64,000 bases of DNA from Pleurotus djamor. Lineage: Eukaryota; Basidiomycota; Agaricomycetes; Agaricales; Pleurotaceae. Location: positions 1-64,000 of the forward strand of contig JAPEVF010000117.1 of NCBI GenBank assembly GCA_029747585.1. The letters run 5' to 3'. Shown here one piece after another: positions 11,206 to 23,258 of the stretch. The notes beneath the pieces are model-generated. The model did no database searches. It saw nothing but the letters and a program-made list of their open reading frames with translations, and was not told the DNA's origin. Every line of letters begins with the position of its first letter. Position 1 is the first letter of the stretch. The translations under genes were made by a program, and so were the position numbers.

Positions 11206-12200
11206 GTCAACCATGTTTGTTTCTCTAGTAATGATGGATATCCGGACTTGGAATCGTGTTTGTGCACCAGAGTCATTTCTGAAGGCCTTGAAAATTTGGT
11301 TTCACTTTTGGTTTGGGTTTCGTTCCACCCGCTGAGTCGCTTGTCAATCACGCGAACCATGATGCGTCGCCTCCCAACTGAACCCTACTACATTTCCAAA
11401 AGCAGCGCGGAAGGACGCTCTTTTCGCGTTCTGATCGTCGAAGTCTCACACCCCGTGGACGGGACCTGTTTTACCCTCATGTGCCGTACGTTGACCGGAG
11501 CTCAATCATGTCTATTTCTTAACATATCTAAGCGTTGATATAGCTACAATCTTCAAGCCTCACTAGCCTTCAAGGAGGAAACTCCATTTCCTCTCGAATC
11601 GGCTTTGATTCATCTGGATTCTGCGTCTCCTCGTGTCAGCTGGTCATACCAAGCCTGACTCTGGCGTTGCTTCTAGCACCACGATGCGATGTTTATGAAG
11701 CTGCCTTGGAACGATCACGATAATCCTTTGAGTACGCTGGCTATCGTTCCTGGCTCTGTGCGCTCACCATAGCGTGTCGATTCTCGCTGAACATTGACCT
11801 TTCTCCCCTTAGGTCGCACTGTCGAAGCCTTCGATTTTATTTGTGTATAAACAAAGCTCAAAGCACTAGAGGACGATCTTCTCTTCAATACCGTCATTTC
11901 CTCCAGCCCAACGATTAATTGAACCGTTGGAAACCGCTGAAATGCTTCCTTCATCCCGAGACGCACAAATTTGCGTCCCATCGGCGTTGCACCTATGTTT
12001 TTCACTGTCATTTCACCTGAGCATACACCACGAAGCTGTCGACGTGGGCTTATATCGTTTCGTTACTCCCTTTGTAGCCTGTGTCGCAGCCCTGCTGATG
12101 ACTTTGTCGGATCAAAGGCGACGATTCTGCACGCCCTTGCCCCTATCTTCCGTGATAAGATCATCTACTTACGCTGATCTCATCTTATCGCGTTTTCGCC
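11206..12200. other. Region downstream of HET copy B, no supported gene
   Basis: Only short frames are present. The frames at 11248-11538 (+) and 11715-12011 (-) have no recognisable domain and no paralogue elsewhere in the window. Confidence 0.4.
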
Positions 12201-12308
12201 CTCCGTTTTGTCTTCGTACCACCACCATCAGGCGCCATCATGGCTCATGGCTGTCGTTTTTCCTCTCCCCCCNTCTACTACATAATTCACCCAGAAAGTC
12301 TTTGAAAA

Positions 12309-13545
12309 ATGTCCAACGAGAACCAGAAGGCTCACCGAATCGCATTTCACGTTTCTACCGAGCTCACGCTGTCCGAGTCTCTCATTGCAAATTAAGGACT
12401 TCGTCCACCATGGTTCAACCTCGTTCAGTTCTTCGTCTTCCTTGGAAGGAGTAGCGGACATCGCTCTCGACGATGTACAATCACGGGATACATCTTCCCC
12501 GCGGCTTGTATACGATGCTGCGCGTCATACCCTCCTGGAAGTCTCCAAGCGTCTGAAGCATCGTATCGGACGATTTGGAGGCGCGAACTTGGGATTTTGG
12601 TCATGCTGAAGGACTCTGGGGATGTCATGCTCGAGCTTGGTGCGTTTTCTTGTCTTTTACGTATCATTTTCTCTAATGCTGGCAGTAGGGAGACCTTCTC
12701 CCATCCAGTCCCTTCGCAGGTCCTCCCCACGCAAAGCCAGACGTTCGTACCCGTCCTACATATACACAGGACCATCACCCTCTCCCTGCAATATCTTATG
12801 ACCAGACCTGCCACATTGACGACACGGAGAGCCCCTTTCGAGCGGATTTTTGGCTGAGGATAAGGCCCAATCTCAGTGGCAACGGTTCGGCCAGTAACAC
12901 CCTCATGTCCTTGCCGCAACGACGACATGGACTTGGTGGTATCGGATCAGGATCAGGTGCCAGCCCTGGAGTGTGTTCGAACGTGGGCATGGGCATGGGT
13001 GGGATGGGGTCATCGGTCTACTCAGCGGAAATAGCTCAAGCACGAACAGCCGACGCAGAATTCCTAGCAAGGGATCCCCACCCGGAAACCCACTCGCACG
13101 ATTCTCGTCGACTGCACCTACCACATCCCCTACAACTCTACGATCGGCTACGAGTATCAGTCCAACCAGCGTTAAACTATTCAAGGCCGGGGTCAGTAGC
13201 GGTGTTGGGTCAGTGGGAGGAGTTGGCGCAGGGTGTAGTTAGAGAAGTTCTGGCCTGGCTACGCGGCTGTCTCCCCCAACATTAAACACCAACACCACGA
13301 CGAATGCGCAAACATGTCGGCTGTTGGAGCTGGTCCCACCCCTGCACTCGTCCTTGTTCAAAACGCGAGCGGCATGGATGTAAGCAACGACTACAATGGT
13401 ATCTCGCATTTAGTTCGGGAGAGCGACGCGAGGAAGCCGCTGACTAGGCAGGCGGAAATTTCAAGTCCGGCTGGATACCATTGTCGCCGTAGAAGCGTCA
13501 ATGCTGATGTAGGAAGCTCACGATGCCGGGCGGTTTGAGGAAAGT
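12309..13545 (+). pseudogene. ATG13: Decayed ATG13 (autophagy-initiation factor) copy
   Basis: The start MSNENQKAHRIAFHV is the typical beginning of a fungal Atg13 HORMA domain, but the frame ends in a TAA after 26 further bases or so. Downstream, scattered frames keep Atg13-like pieces: a degenerate WFN-type patch near 12410, SQTFVPVL near 12735, SGSGASPGVCSNVGMGMGG near 12945, and MDVSNDYNGISHLVRESDA near 13369, matching MDVDDDHDDISHFVREIDA in the copy at 41.7 kb. Several frameshifts and stops lie between them. Atg13 binds Atg1/Ulk1 and starts autophagosome formation; this copy cannot encode a full protein. An ambiguous base lies just upstream at 12273. Confidence 0.8.
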
Positions 13546-13887
13546 AGTCTTGGAAGAAGTGGACCGCGAACCTTCCATAGCTTTAAGTTCCCTCACGGAC
13601 TCACCTCCCCTTCCGTACCCTTCAATTTGGTACCGCACCTCCTTCATAGACGTTATTTCCCGCTTTCCTTTCCATCCTTCGAGATTCGACGCACCTGCTG
13701 CTGTTATCTTCAACACGCTTTCGTCTTCTTTTGTATACAGGGACGCTGCATTGGTTTTTAGAATTACGACAGCTATCTTCCCACGAAGACTACTTCTCTC
13801 TTCTAATTCCCCCCTTGATCGCAAATATGGGACATCTTTAGATATCGTCACTGCCATCGGGCTAACTTTTGTGCGCTTCGTACTTGT

Positions 13888-14268
13888 ATGGCTAGCCCTC
13901 TAACAGATGCATCACTTTTGTTTCCAACCCACATTCGCCCTCACCTCCAGGCGTTTCAAAACATCTATGTACTTCCTGTCGAGAGGTCGGTTGAATCGTG
14001 TCATTCGCAAATTCTTCGCCCACTGCGCAAGCCTCGAGATATGTCATCTCCACCCAACCATACACTCGATTGCATCCATTTCTTACGCATGAAGTTCATC
14101 AATGAGGAAGGACGAAACCGGACCTACAAAGACCTTGTCAAGATTCTTCGTGAGAGGACAAAGGGTGGGGTGCCAATTAAGAAGGTGGTGATCAAGGAGT
14201 GCGAAATTGACAGGGAATCTGTCACAAGTCTCCGGGAACTTGTTGCTGTAAAGTGGTCGCGTACATAG
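13888..14268 (+). pseudogene. C-terminal fragment of an F-box/LRR-type protein
   Basis: An open frame of 126 codons ends in residues resembling the tail of Agaricomycete F-box/LRR proteins: LVKILRERTKGGVPIKK, then VVIKECEIDRESVTSLRELV. No F-box precedes it and the upstream residues are not convincing. It is probably the leftover 3' end of a lost F-box gene, or a short unrelated gene. Confidence 0.4.
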
Positions 14269-14678
14269 CACGGACAATGTCTCCCTTCTGAATGACAATA
14301 CAACGGATGTCCCCTCAAGTCGCGTGAATGAGTTCATCTGAATGGTAGCCAGTCCGTTATTGTAGGTTTCGTATGATCCTTCGAAGTCTCTGCAAGTAGA
14401 ATTGTCTTGTCGCAGGATTGCAGTGTGTTGGTCCAAGGAGGTTTCTCGCTATGGGCGAAACGGAGGAGTGGTATTAGACTGGGCGAACACAGCGTGGACA
14501 ACGGCGCGAGATGGTGGAGGTATGGGTATGGACCTAAATTTCGAACCGAATCGGTAAATACAATGAGATCGTATGATACTCTAGAGTACAGCATTACTTC
14601 ATTCCAATATGAGTTGCGGACCACGAAGATGGACAGTAACTCCAGGACATGTACTGTAGCAGAAACGGAGGGCCTCAG

Positions 14679-16407
14679 TCAATAGGACTCATACTCATAC
14701 TCGTCTTCATTATCATCATCACTATTGTCGTCCTCCAAATCACTGGACGCGTCTAATCCATCCGTCCAGACTACCTTGGTACGCAACCACTCAACGCGCA
14801 CTCCGTTGTAGCGAAAATGATTGAAAACCCCAGCAGTCATGGTTGTATCAACGACTTTGACATGCTCAATGACCCGCTCTATACAAAGAGCAAGAAGCAA
14901 GACAAGGTCTCCGCTCGGGGATGTATGGAAGGCGGGGTTTGCGTCGTCCTCCATTGCATAGTTCGAAAGGATCAAGGTTGTTAACTTTGGGAGGACCAAG
15001 GTGTGGCGAGGAAGCGGGGGTGGTCTGAGAGTATCGAGGATTGAGAGGTCGCAGTTGATCAATTTCAAGGTGTGGATATTATGGAAATGGTGGAGGAGGT
15101 CGACCCAGATGTCTGAGTTCTTGAGGTTGACCAGAGTGAGAGTGGTGACTCGTGAAGATACTGCTTTAATCAACGAGTGGACAGGGATCTCCCTTCGAAG
15201 GGGGTATTCCAACTTGAGTATCGGTTGGCCTGTACCTGTCCCACACGCTTCGGAGTCTTGGAAGACTACAATCCCGAAAGTTCGAGTGGTATCATTCACG
15301 GATAGCTCAACGGAGAGTTCTGGTGCGTCGATGGTTGAATCGGAAGACAAGTTTCTCGCAATGCGAGACCAGACTTTGACAATTTGGAGAAACGAGTCGA
15401 TTGTTGGTGGGAAGAGTGGGCTTGAATCAAACTTGAGGTGAACCGAGGTGGAAGGAGGGAATGAGAGGTAACTCAAGATGCGTGCTGAGAGAGCATCGTT
15501 TCCCCGGATCTCCAGCCGCTTCAGGTTCGGGAGGTTGACGGTCTCAATGCATTGTTGAGATAACTGGGAAAGGCCGCTATGTAAGGACCCAACCGAAAGT
15601 TCCTCGACGTAAGGGATGTCTTGCAGGATATCCAAAGTTTCCTCGATCGAAATGAGCTTCGAAGGGTTGATCCTGAGGACTCGAAGGTTTGGAAATTGGT
15701 GGAAGTCTGTGGGTAGTGGTACGCCGTCGAGTTCAAGTCGTCGAAGCGATGGCATGTCGTACCAAGGCCACTCGCGTCGGAGGTGTTCATCTTCATCTTC
15801 TTCGTCGTTCCCGTCTCCTCGTGTCAGACAGACGATCTTGAGGGAGTGTAGAAGTGGGATTGATCGGCATCGTCGTCTCTCTAGAAGCTCCAGTATCTCT
15901 TCGCGATCGGGCGACTGGATATCAATCTCCCGTAGTGAGCTTCTGGAAAGAGCCTCGCAAGCGAGTTCCCAACGCTTCTCATCTCCTGGATCGCAAGCGA
16001 GGAGAATTCGGAGGCTGAGTGGAACTGCCTTTGATCTTTCCATCATCGCTTGCGCGCATTCGAGGTTGGCCAAGTCGATGTATGACCATAACGAAGGTGT
16101 GGAAAGACATATTTGTCGCCAGCACCGACACACCGCTGAGACTGTCAGCCAATCCAAGTTCCAGGTGGCACCGGAGGACTGGGGCGTATCGTCTCTTCGG
16201 TAGATGAAGATGATTGAAAGGACCTCGTCTGGGAGCTGTTTGATGTAGCTTTTTTTGATTTCGACCACTCTTCAAAGCTCGAATCTGAGTTTTGAGGTCA
16301 CGAATATTGCGGTCAATCGAGCGGTTGGAAACTTCTGGAACTTCTACAGGCTGAATGAAGCAGTTTAGATCTTTATCTGGGAAGAAATACGAACGGGGAA
16401 TTACCAT
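14679..16407 (-). CDS. F-box/LRR-type protein with a homopolymer frameshift
   Basis: The long frame (14679-16268) reads QLPDEVLSIIFIYRRDD as the F-box, then WLTVSAVCRCWRQICLSTP and LWSYIDLANLECAQ, followed by several hundred residues of leucine-rich, LRR-like sequence and an acidic tail. This frame has no ATG near its start. An upstream ATG at 16407, a possible 54-nt intron (16351-16404) and the sequence VSNRSIDRNIRDLKTQIRA match the paralogue at 24947. The two parts lie one base out of frame, and the shift is explained by one extra A in a seven-A run (plus-strand T run 16250-16256). Removing it gives 557 residues. F-box proteins present substrates to SCF ubiquitin ligases (family knowledge). 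The extra base could be a sequencing error or a real disabling mutation. Confidence 0.75.
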
Positions 16408-17230
16408 GGCTTCGTTATTTGAGACGGTGTGAAGGGGAGAGAACGAAGGTGTGGCCTGGCGCTAAACCAGCGCTCGAGCTGTGGTTCAACCATTCTGACT
16501 TACCATATTCAGATTCCGACCACCATTGTGAATCGACTCGACCCTGAGAGCCTCAGGATCGATGTCGAACAATGCGAACATGGGGGATGTCTTTTCTCAA
16601 TAACTCGTCCGCCACTTCCGTCGCTTGGGGAGAGTACTAGGATGCTCCTCTCCTCGGTCCCTGAATCCGAGAACGAAGATATTCAGCTCATTTTCGCGAC
16701 CCAAGTTGACATCACGGAGGTCGTACTCTACTCTACATGATGGCCTCGAAGGCAATACATAAACGTGCTGCCTCTTGGGTACATGGTTCGTCCGCGAAAA
16801 AGAGTACAGATTTAGTCCACAGCATGGATTATAAGACGCTAAGTAAAGAATCAGAAACGACAAGCAACTCCCGCCGTTTCTCATTTCTCCCTTCGGGGTT
16901 CGTGTCTCTCCCCTCGTTTTTCATTACTTATATCTCATTCCTCTTCGTTTCTTCCTCATGTCCTCCCTTGCATGGCTTACACAACTCGTACTGTTTGTGG
17001 AAACATACGTGCATACCTATCCTACACATACAGAAACTTTGATTCTCCCGTTTCTTGGAAACATCCATGTCACTCGGTCGCGAGACATGCAACTAACCGT
17101 GGCCCCAACATGGTCTCTCAGCGACTAGGACAACATCGTTCCAAGTACGACGTCCCATCGACTAGCGTCAAATGCAGACCGGTATGATTCTCGTCAAACA
17201 CACTGAAAAATGAGAACACGCTGGACGGAA
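16408..17230. other. Intergenic region, no supported gene
   Basis: This is a divergent spacer upstream of the F-box gene. A frame at 16429-16740 (+) is open for 103 codons but shows no domain. Nothing else is supported. Confidence 0.4.
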
Positions 17231-18615
17231 CTACTTACCACGGGCTTCCTCAACATCATCCTGTATTTCTGCAACTTCCCACCACGATTCGAAGACTTTG
17301 GGTTGCGGAACGCTAAACTTCTTCAACACACCAAATCCTTTTCCCTCACCACTCTGCCCAAGTCTCACATATCGAGTAACGATTAAGATGGATTCGGTCA
17401 CGCATGGGTCAGGTCTGGTGGAACAGACGTCGACAATGACAAGGTTCGTATGCGCATTGAATAAACGGTGCACGATTAACGAGTCATCGTAGAATCGAAT
17501 CGGTCGAAGGTAGATGTACTTGAGCTCTTTTGAGGGGATGTCCAACAGAGCTGGGAGAGGATTGTATTCGATCACCTGGAAAATCTGCAATGAGAAATCG
17601 CTGATACCACCGTTGGGTGAGGACCACTTACTGCTACATTTCTAAGCCCTGTGAAAAGATACTCAATGCGCTCGAGGGACCTCAACAGCTCGAAAAGATT
17701 CTCGGATGGTTTGCAGGTGATATACAGTGTCCGCAAGCGGGGAAGAAAGTCTTGATTGGTTACAGGGAAAAGCCTGGTCGACATTTGCACAATGACATGC
17801 TCAAGTGCGGGGAACTCTGCCAATGAGACCCTGCAAAATGTGTCTTGGCTGCATTCGAGCGTGTGGAGGTTGGGTAGGCCGGAGAAGCGTGGAGAGAATA
17901 TGCTGCAGAAATCGTCCCAGTTGAGGTGCACACAGGAAAGATATTGCAGAGATCGCTGTGTTTCGAGGAAGGTGGTGATGGGAGACTTCATCCATCGTGA
18001 GGCATAAGTGAGATGAGATAACTCTGTCGTCTTTGGAATGGGTCTTGGCGGACTGGATGGTGGTCCCGGGATCGATGGGATGTATAGCCTTGTTAGGCTG
18101 GTAAGAGACGCGAAAATCAGCTCAAGAGCTGCACATTCTGGCGGGGTGAGTTCTTTTTGAAATTCCTCGCGAACTGAGAATTTCTGAATGAGCTTGGGAA
18201 GACCCATTTTCGCTGAGAGAGCGACTTGGAGCTCGGAAAGGTGGTGAGGTGTCAATATGGTACACGGCGCGTGTTCACGAGGCACATCTTCGTCTGAATC
18301 TGTCAGATACAGCGATTCATATAGGACTGGAGCGTAGATGGAGTAAAATAGTCGAGACACGAGCAGAAGGTGCCGGATGGGTCGACGATCTTCGAGGGCG
18401 TTGGTGTAATCCGTGATGATTAGGTCAATGATTTCGGGTGGCAGCTGGGAGATACTGAGATGTCCTGAAGGGATTTCATGTATAGAACACACCTCACGCT
18501 TGACTAAACTATGACTTGCGTCCCCCGACACTCCTGGTGGAGGTGGTGACATGACGGTTGGCGAGAAAGGAGTGCTCCTGAATCGCCAAGGAATCTGACT
18601 CATCACTGTTTCCAT
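17231..18615 (-). CDS. F-box-like protein, two or three exons
   Basis: Exon 1 (17632-18615) and exon 2 (17231-17584), joined over a 47-nt GTAAGT...CAG intron, give 445 residues. An F-box-like stretch, ISQLPPEIIDLIITDYTNA followed by HLLLVSRLFYSIYAPVLYESL, sits at residues about 53-100. The rest is leucine-rich with conserved-looking patches such as LPNLHTLECSQ and LPRLRTLYITC. A GTAAGT lies at the end of exon 2 (GAAGCCCGTG|GTAAGT). Splicing there to a downstream CAG would replace the last two residues with a short alternative tail. The role as an SCF adaptor is inferred from the F-box only. Confidence 0.75.
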
Positions 18616-21399
18616 GGCTTCAAGCGCTCAAATGGGATGTATCCTTTCTCCTCGACCGCAAGTTCCATTCGCGATGCCGCTCACTCCCTACCACCTTCAC
18701 AAGCCTCGGAATCTTCTGTTCACAACGCCATAGAGATGCTTTCTCTGACATATCTCGCAGGCGTTCTCGGTCGGCGAACGGGCCATGATCAATGTTGGTG
18801 ACCCCATGAGACTCGAGAGTCCCNGAGATCCCCCCAGTTTGTACGTTCATTGCTTGGTTCCTGGTTTTACATGTACTCAAGCCACTTTTCCAGCCTTCTA
18901 CCTCGCTTACCCTTGATCCTGCGTCAGCCCTTCCCCGATATTTCACGGAAGAAGTCCTCTGAAGAAACCATTCGCTGTCGACGGGTATGCAGAGTGACCT
19001 GAACTCCCCTCAGTGGCGTAGAAGATACATGCACCATTAATCCAGCCGTATATGCTACGATTCGTCGTGTTGGATATCAATAAGTTGCCTCAAGTTCTCT
19101 CGACGGGTGGAAACGGATTGCGTTCGCGCGAGAGCAAGCGCGATTGTGTGGTTGCCGGTTGATGGCTGACTCGTCGGTGTGTTTCTTTCATTTCTTGTTG
19201 AAGGTTTATTCACTTCTTTCTATCAGACTTCGACCTGACTGGCTCCCTGCCAGCTTGATACATCGTCCATTTCCATAGCTTGTGCCGACCAAGATCAGCT
19301 TGGGGTACCATCTCCGCGCGCCTCTATCCATCTTCCGTTTGCTTCGTTGTTCGCCTCGCTGGAAATACTTCCCATCTGCACGGCGAGCAGCGCCCTCTCG
19401 TCCACGTCGTCCTACAGGTCTGCCTGTCACACTACCAACCACTCGTCCAGGCCACCGTCAACACTCAGACTCATGCGACACGAACTGTCGACACCGCGCT
19501 TCGGGTGGGATATGGACCGGTAGAAGAAGTGAATTAATGGGCAATTTGGTACCCTCGCCCTTGCAGCTCGAGGGTTCATGCATCATGGAGGATCAGTAAT
19601 AGGGAAACGTCACTTCATCGTTCACGCTGCTGGTGCGTACTCTTCATCTTATCCCGTTCGCATGAGCTCACCTCCCCGCCCAACTCGCAGATTGACCGTG
19701 AATACATGCTATTTGGAACTCGCAGGAGACGCCGTTTGGGAATACGTGTGGTGTTTCCGGTTATACTGTCGTACCCTTGACGCCATGGTGCTCGCGTGGA
19801 GCAGCATCCTCCCCCATCGCCAAGACACAATCCTCATGTCTCACCAGCAACCGCAATCGCACTCGTAATAACCGCGGGTTCAATGACAGCATCGACCGCA
19901 CATGACGCTTGAAGCTCGAAGGCGAGTCTCTTGGTGGCAGGTACATACCTCGTCGTCGCAAGGCCGCCTCAACGACGTCCTCAAGTACAAACACCGCTGC
20001 TGCACCCCGAAGCTCGGCGGCTTCTCTGGCTTTGGATACCGTGGAGGAAGGGAGCGAGCTGTGAGTGGACGATGGCTGCAACGACGATGAAGAACGAATC
20101 CTCGGTGCAGTGGATGTGCGATAACTCGAGTCGGAGAGGATGCCGAAGAAGTGTCGTTATCCTTCTCGCTTGGTCCAGGAAGCCATGGTACTGTGGTCGA
20201 GATTAGGGTGTCCCACCCTCCACGCAATCGAACTCGAACAGAACACCGTCCCCTCCTCCTCCGAGGAATTCCCATCGATTTCGACGTTGTTTGCAATTCT
20301 TGCGATTACGATGACACCATGCCGGCCAATTCATGACACTTGAAGCTTGATATCGTATCCGTCCGCCGTGGTCGTCATCAACGGATCTTTACCACCTCCG
20401 GCGTCGCTCCTGCGAGTCTGGTCGACTTGAGGTGCTGCTACTTCGTTCATCCACCCGCAGCGTTACTCCATTCGCGAGTTCAGCTGTTGCTTTGGAGATT
20501 GGACTGGAGTAAGGACAGGATATGTGTGGATCGGGAGAGGACCAAAGCTGGTTGATGACGGACTTGGACGTTTAACGTTTATCGTTTGATTTCGTGGTGG
20601 TTAGAACTGTACCTGAGAGGGTCGGATCATCTTTTGCGTTACCGAATGGACATGGACACAGGGTCGTTACGGCTCACGTTCTCAATATCTGCTCTACGCT
20701 ACAGTCTTTTTCTGTATGAAAAAACTTGCTACCTTGCGTACTCTACGCGTCCCCCCGTCTTAGGTACCCCGTCTTGTGGATCTTCCGCAACTGATATAAT
20801 CTCTCTATTGCTTATGATACTCCTTGCCTTGTTACGTCTCCTCTGAGTTCAAATTTTCGCTCGCTTGTTACCCATTCTCATGCGACAACCACCCCTTGCA
20901 CCGTTCATAAAATCATTCGGGTAGTCAATATCGACGTCGTTCCATTTCAGAATCACACAATCCATCTTTGGGATTCTGGCCGTCATCTTCCCATATTTTT
21001 CTCGCCTACAACGACGAGTCTGGGTTGCATCCCCTCCCCACGTCCGCGTAACCCACCTTCTATCACGATTGCAAGGCTCACTCACTTCAAATTGGAGTGT
21101 TTCTACGAAAATTTTGGTACGGAAGATCTCAAGTGACAAATTCCATCCGGCTTTGGGTGGACACAAGTACATCTTTGAGAATATTCGATGCCTCGAGCAG
21201 GCTTGACTATGATGCTCAGCAATCACGGTCTGGTTTGGAAGAGGTCTTGCGGCACTTTGATCTCGTTGAGTATGTACAAGTTGTGTCTATGGGTTCAATG
21301 GTAGGCCTCCAGTCTTCATGGTCCGAGCTTCGTTTGACCGACAACACGGACTGCTCTACATACCTGGCCTAGACGGATGATCCTGCACCTTCGACACTC
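18616..21399. other. Low-information region, no firmly supported gene
   Basis: Frames overlap on both strands. One minus-strand frame (19761-20081) looks somewhat coding, with REAAELRGAAAVFVLEDVV and a GTATGT donor-like site after LRRRG, but no domain or paralogue is recognised. An ambiguous base lies at 18824. The GC-rich 19.3-20.4 kb part may hold a decayed gene. Confidence 0.3.
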
Positions 21400-21419
21400 C
21401 CGTCAGAAGTATCACGCAT

Positions 21420-23140
21420 TTGCTAGGTCAACACACTGGCATGATGACCACGCTCAGACCACGCGTTTTTCGTTGTATCCATTGTCCGAGGCTCGATTTC
21501 GTCAATGCTACAACCACTACGCTTCAGTTATACCTCGACCATGAACCACCATCATCTCTATCGACACCGATTCCTTTTATCCAAGCAATCCATCGCCTCT
21601 CAGTCAGCCCCTTCAAGATGCCTACGAGTATGCCCACCAGCAAGGTTCATCGTGAGGTTTCTCGCTGCCTCAGTGATTTGATAACCCCCGCCACGACCTT
21701 CACCTCATTCACCGGAACATGCGGTCAACGTGTGTATCATATTTCTCCCGTTCGTGGCGGTTGGGTAGGGGACCTCTCAAAGGTCCTTGCACCCAGTCTT
21801 CCAAACGCTTTCCGTGAGTAACCCATACGACCAGGCTCCCCCTTCCAACCTCTTACTCCCTCCTATGCAATAGCTCGCGTCACCTCTACTCGATTGTCCC
21901 TTCCTCCACCACAAGCGCATATCTCAACGCTCCTACCAATTCATCTACGCTAGACACCAGATAATCGGTCAATGCAAGCAGCCATGAGCAGGGCCGACAG
22001 CACCCTTTCACTGCCGCTTCAAGCACCATACAGTCCACCACCCGATCTCGACGATCAAAATCAATACCCACAGCATCCCGCTACCACTGCAGCGCAACGT
22101 CAACATTACCTTTCGCATTATAGCCATCGAACACCCAGCGCTGGAGGTGCTCGAACCCGAGAACCGTCATGGGTCAGTCAATTCCCACATGCGCCTTCTC
22201 AACAGCATCATAACCACTGGTTTGATGTGCAGGAGGAGTATATGAGCATAGATGCGGAGGGTATCGCGAGAGATGGGAATGGGCATGGTATCGCTCGAGT
22301 TCCTGTCCCTCCTGTCTCTCCTCCATGTACTCCTCCTTCCCAACCACTCGCGTCCTCGTCAACACTTACAGCTCTGCTCAATGATAACGGTCCGGTATAC
22401 CCCCATCCCATGGAGGTCGAAGCTCCCAGGAACGCGAGAAAGAAGAAAGGCGGTAGTTTCGTTGGCGGGTTTCTCATAGGGCTGTTGCGGGAAAGGGCAA
22501 AGAAACTGAAGATGAAAGGGTCGATTAGAGGGGGAAGGCAGATTACGGGGTTGGACGATGAGGATTTGGTCGTGGAAGATGGGGATGGTGCTGGGCTGAG
22601 TAATGCTGATGAAGTTACGACGCCGGGAGGAGGGATTATCGGACGACCACCGCAATGTTCATCACGACCATCGACGCCTGTGACCAATCAATCTCCTACC
22701 GCTATTCCATACGGCATGACGACTCTTCCCATTGTTACCACTGTTCCTGGAACTGTCGGCGGCGGGGGTGACCATATCCCCATGCCCATTCCAGAGGCTC
22801 ATGAACCCGGATCTCCTCCACTATCTAATGCTTCTACCAGGTCTGGGAGGAGTAGTGGTAGTCTAGGGGTTAGACGGAGGAGAGCAGGTGGTGGTGATAG
22901 AGGGGTTGATGATGAAGACAATGATGAAGCTGAAGACGGGGTCTACCAGCCCAATATCTAACCTACGCACGAGACCATCGGAGGGTTAGAGACTGTGAAC
23001 ACGATAGGTAGAGGGCCATCAGGATAGGGAGAAGGATAGGGAGAGGAGGAGCCGGCATTCTTCCTCTGATCATACTATATCTTCACCTCCTCCTTGTCGT
23101 CCTGAAATCGTAGCCTCTCGACATTGGTAATTCCTCATCA
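21420..23140 (+). repeat. Segmental duplication copy 1 of the disordered-protein gene
   Basis: The 5' flank (21420-21970) is closely similar to 25850-26460, including 'cgcgtttttc', 'cagttatacctcgacca', 'tttctcccgttcgtggcggttggg' and 'tatgcaatagctcgcgtcacctctactcgatt'. The similarity continues through the coding region and into the 3' part near 23040-23110, which matches 28330-28440. The spacing between copies is about 4.4-4.5 kb. Confidence 0.85.
21984..22961 (+). pseudogene. Truncated copy of the disordered Arg/Pro-rich protein
   Basis: The frame starts at the ATG that aligns with the start of the 26462 paralogue; an additional ATG lies four codons upstream at 21972. It encodes about 325 residues, including SHYSHRTPSAGG, EAPRNARKKKGG and DEDLVVEDGDGAG. 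Compared with the paralogue it lacks about 50 residues after QQHHNH and about 110 residues before RSGRSSG. It also stops early at EDGVYQPNI, after which non-coding remnants of the paralogue's 3' part follow. The two internal gaps keep the frame. It is either a shortened gene or an early-stage pseudogene; no function is known. Confidence 0.65.
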
Positions 23141-23258
23141 CCGTTTTCTTTGCCCAAGGAATGAGTTTATACCACGATAACACAAACCAACTATAGTCAG
23201 ATATAACAAAGAGAGCATAAATCGGATCTACATGAAGGGATACTTATGTGGACAGAAT

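Noticed and set aside
22208..22687. 159-codon minus-strand frame opposite the truncated disordered-protein gene
   Set aside because: The same antisense openness occurs opposite the paralogue at 27.0-27.5 kb and follows from the codon usage and low complexity of the sense frame.
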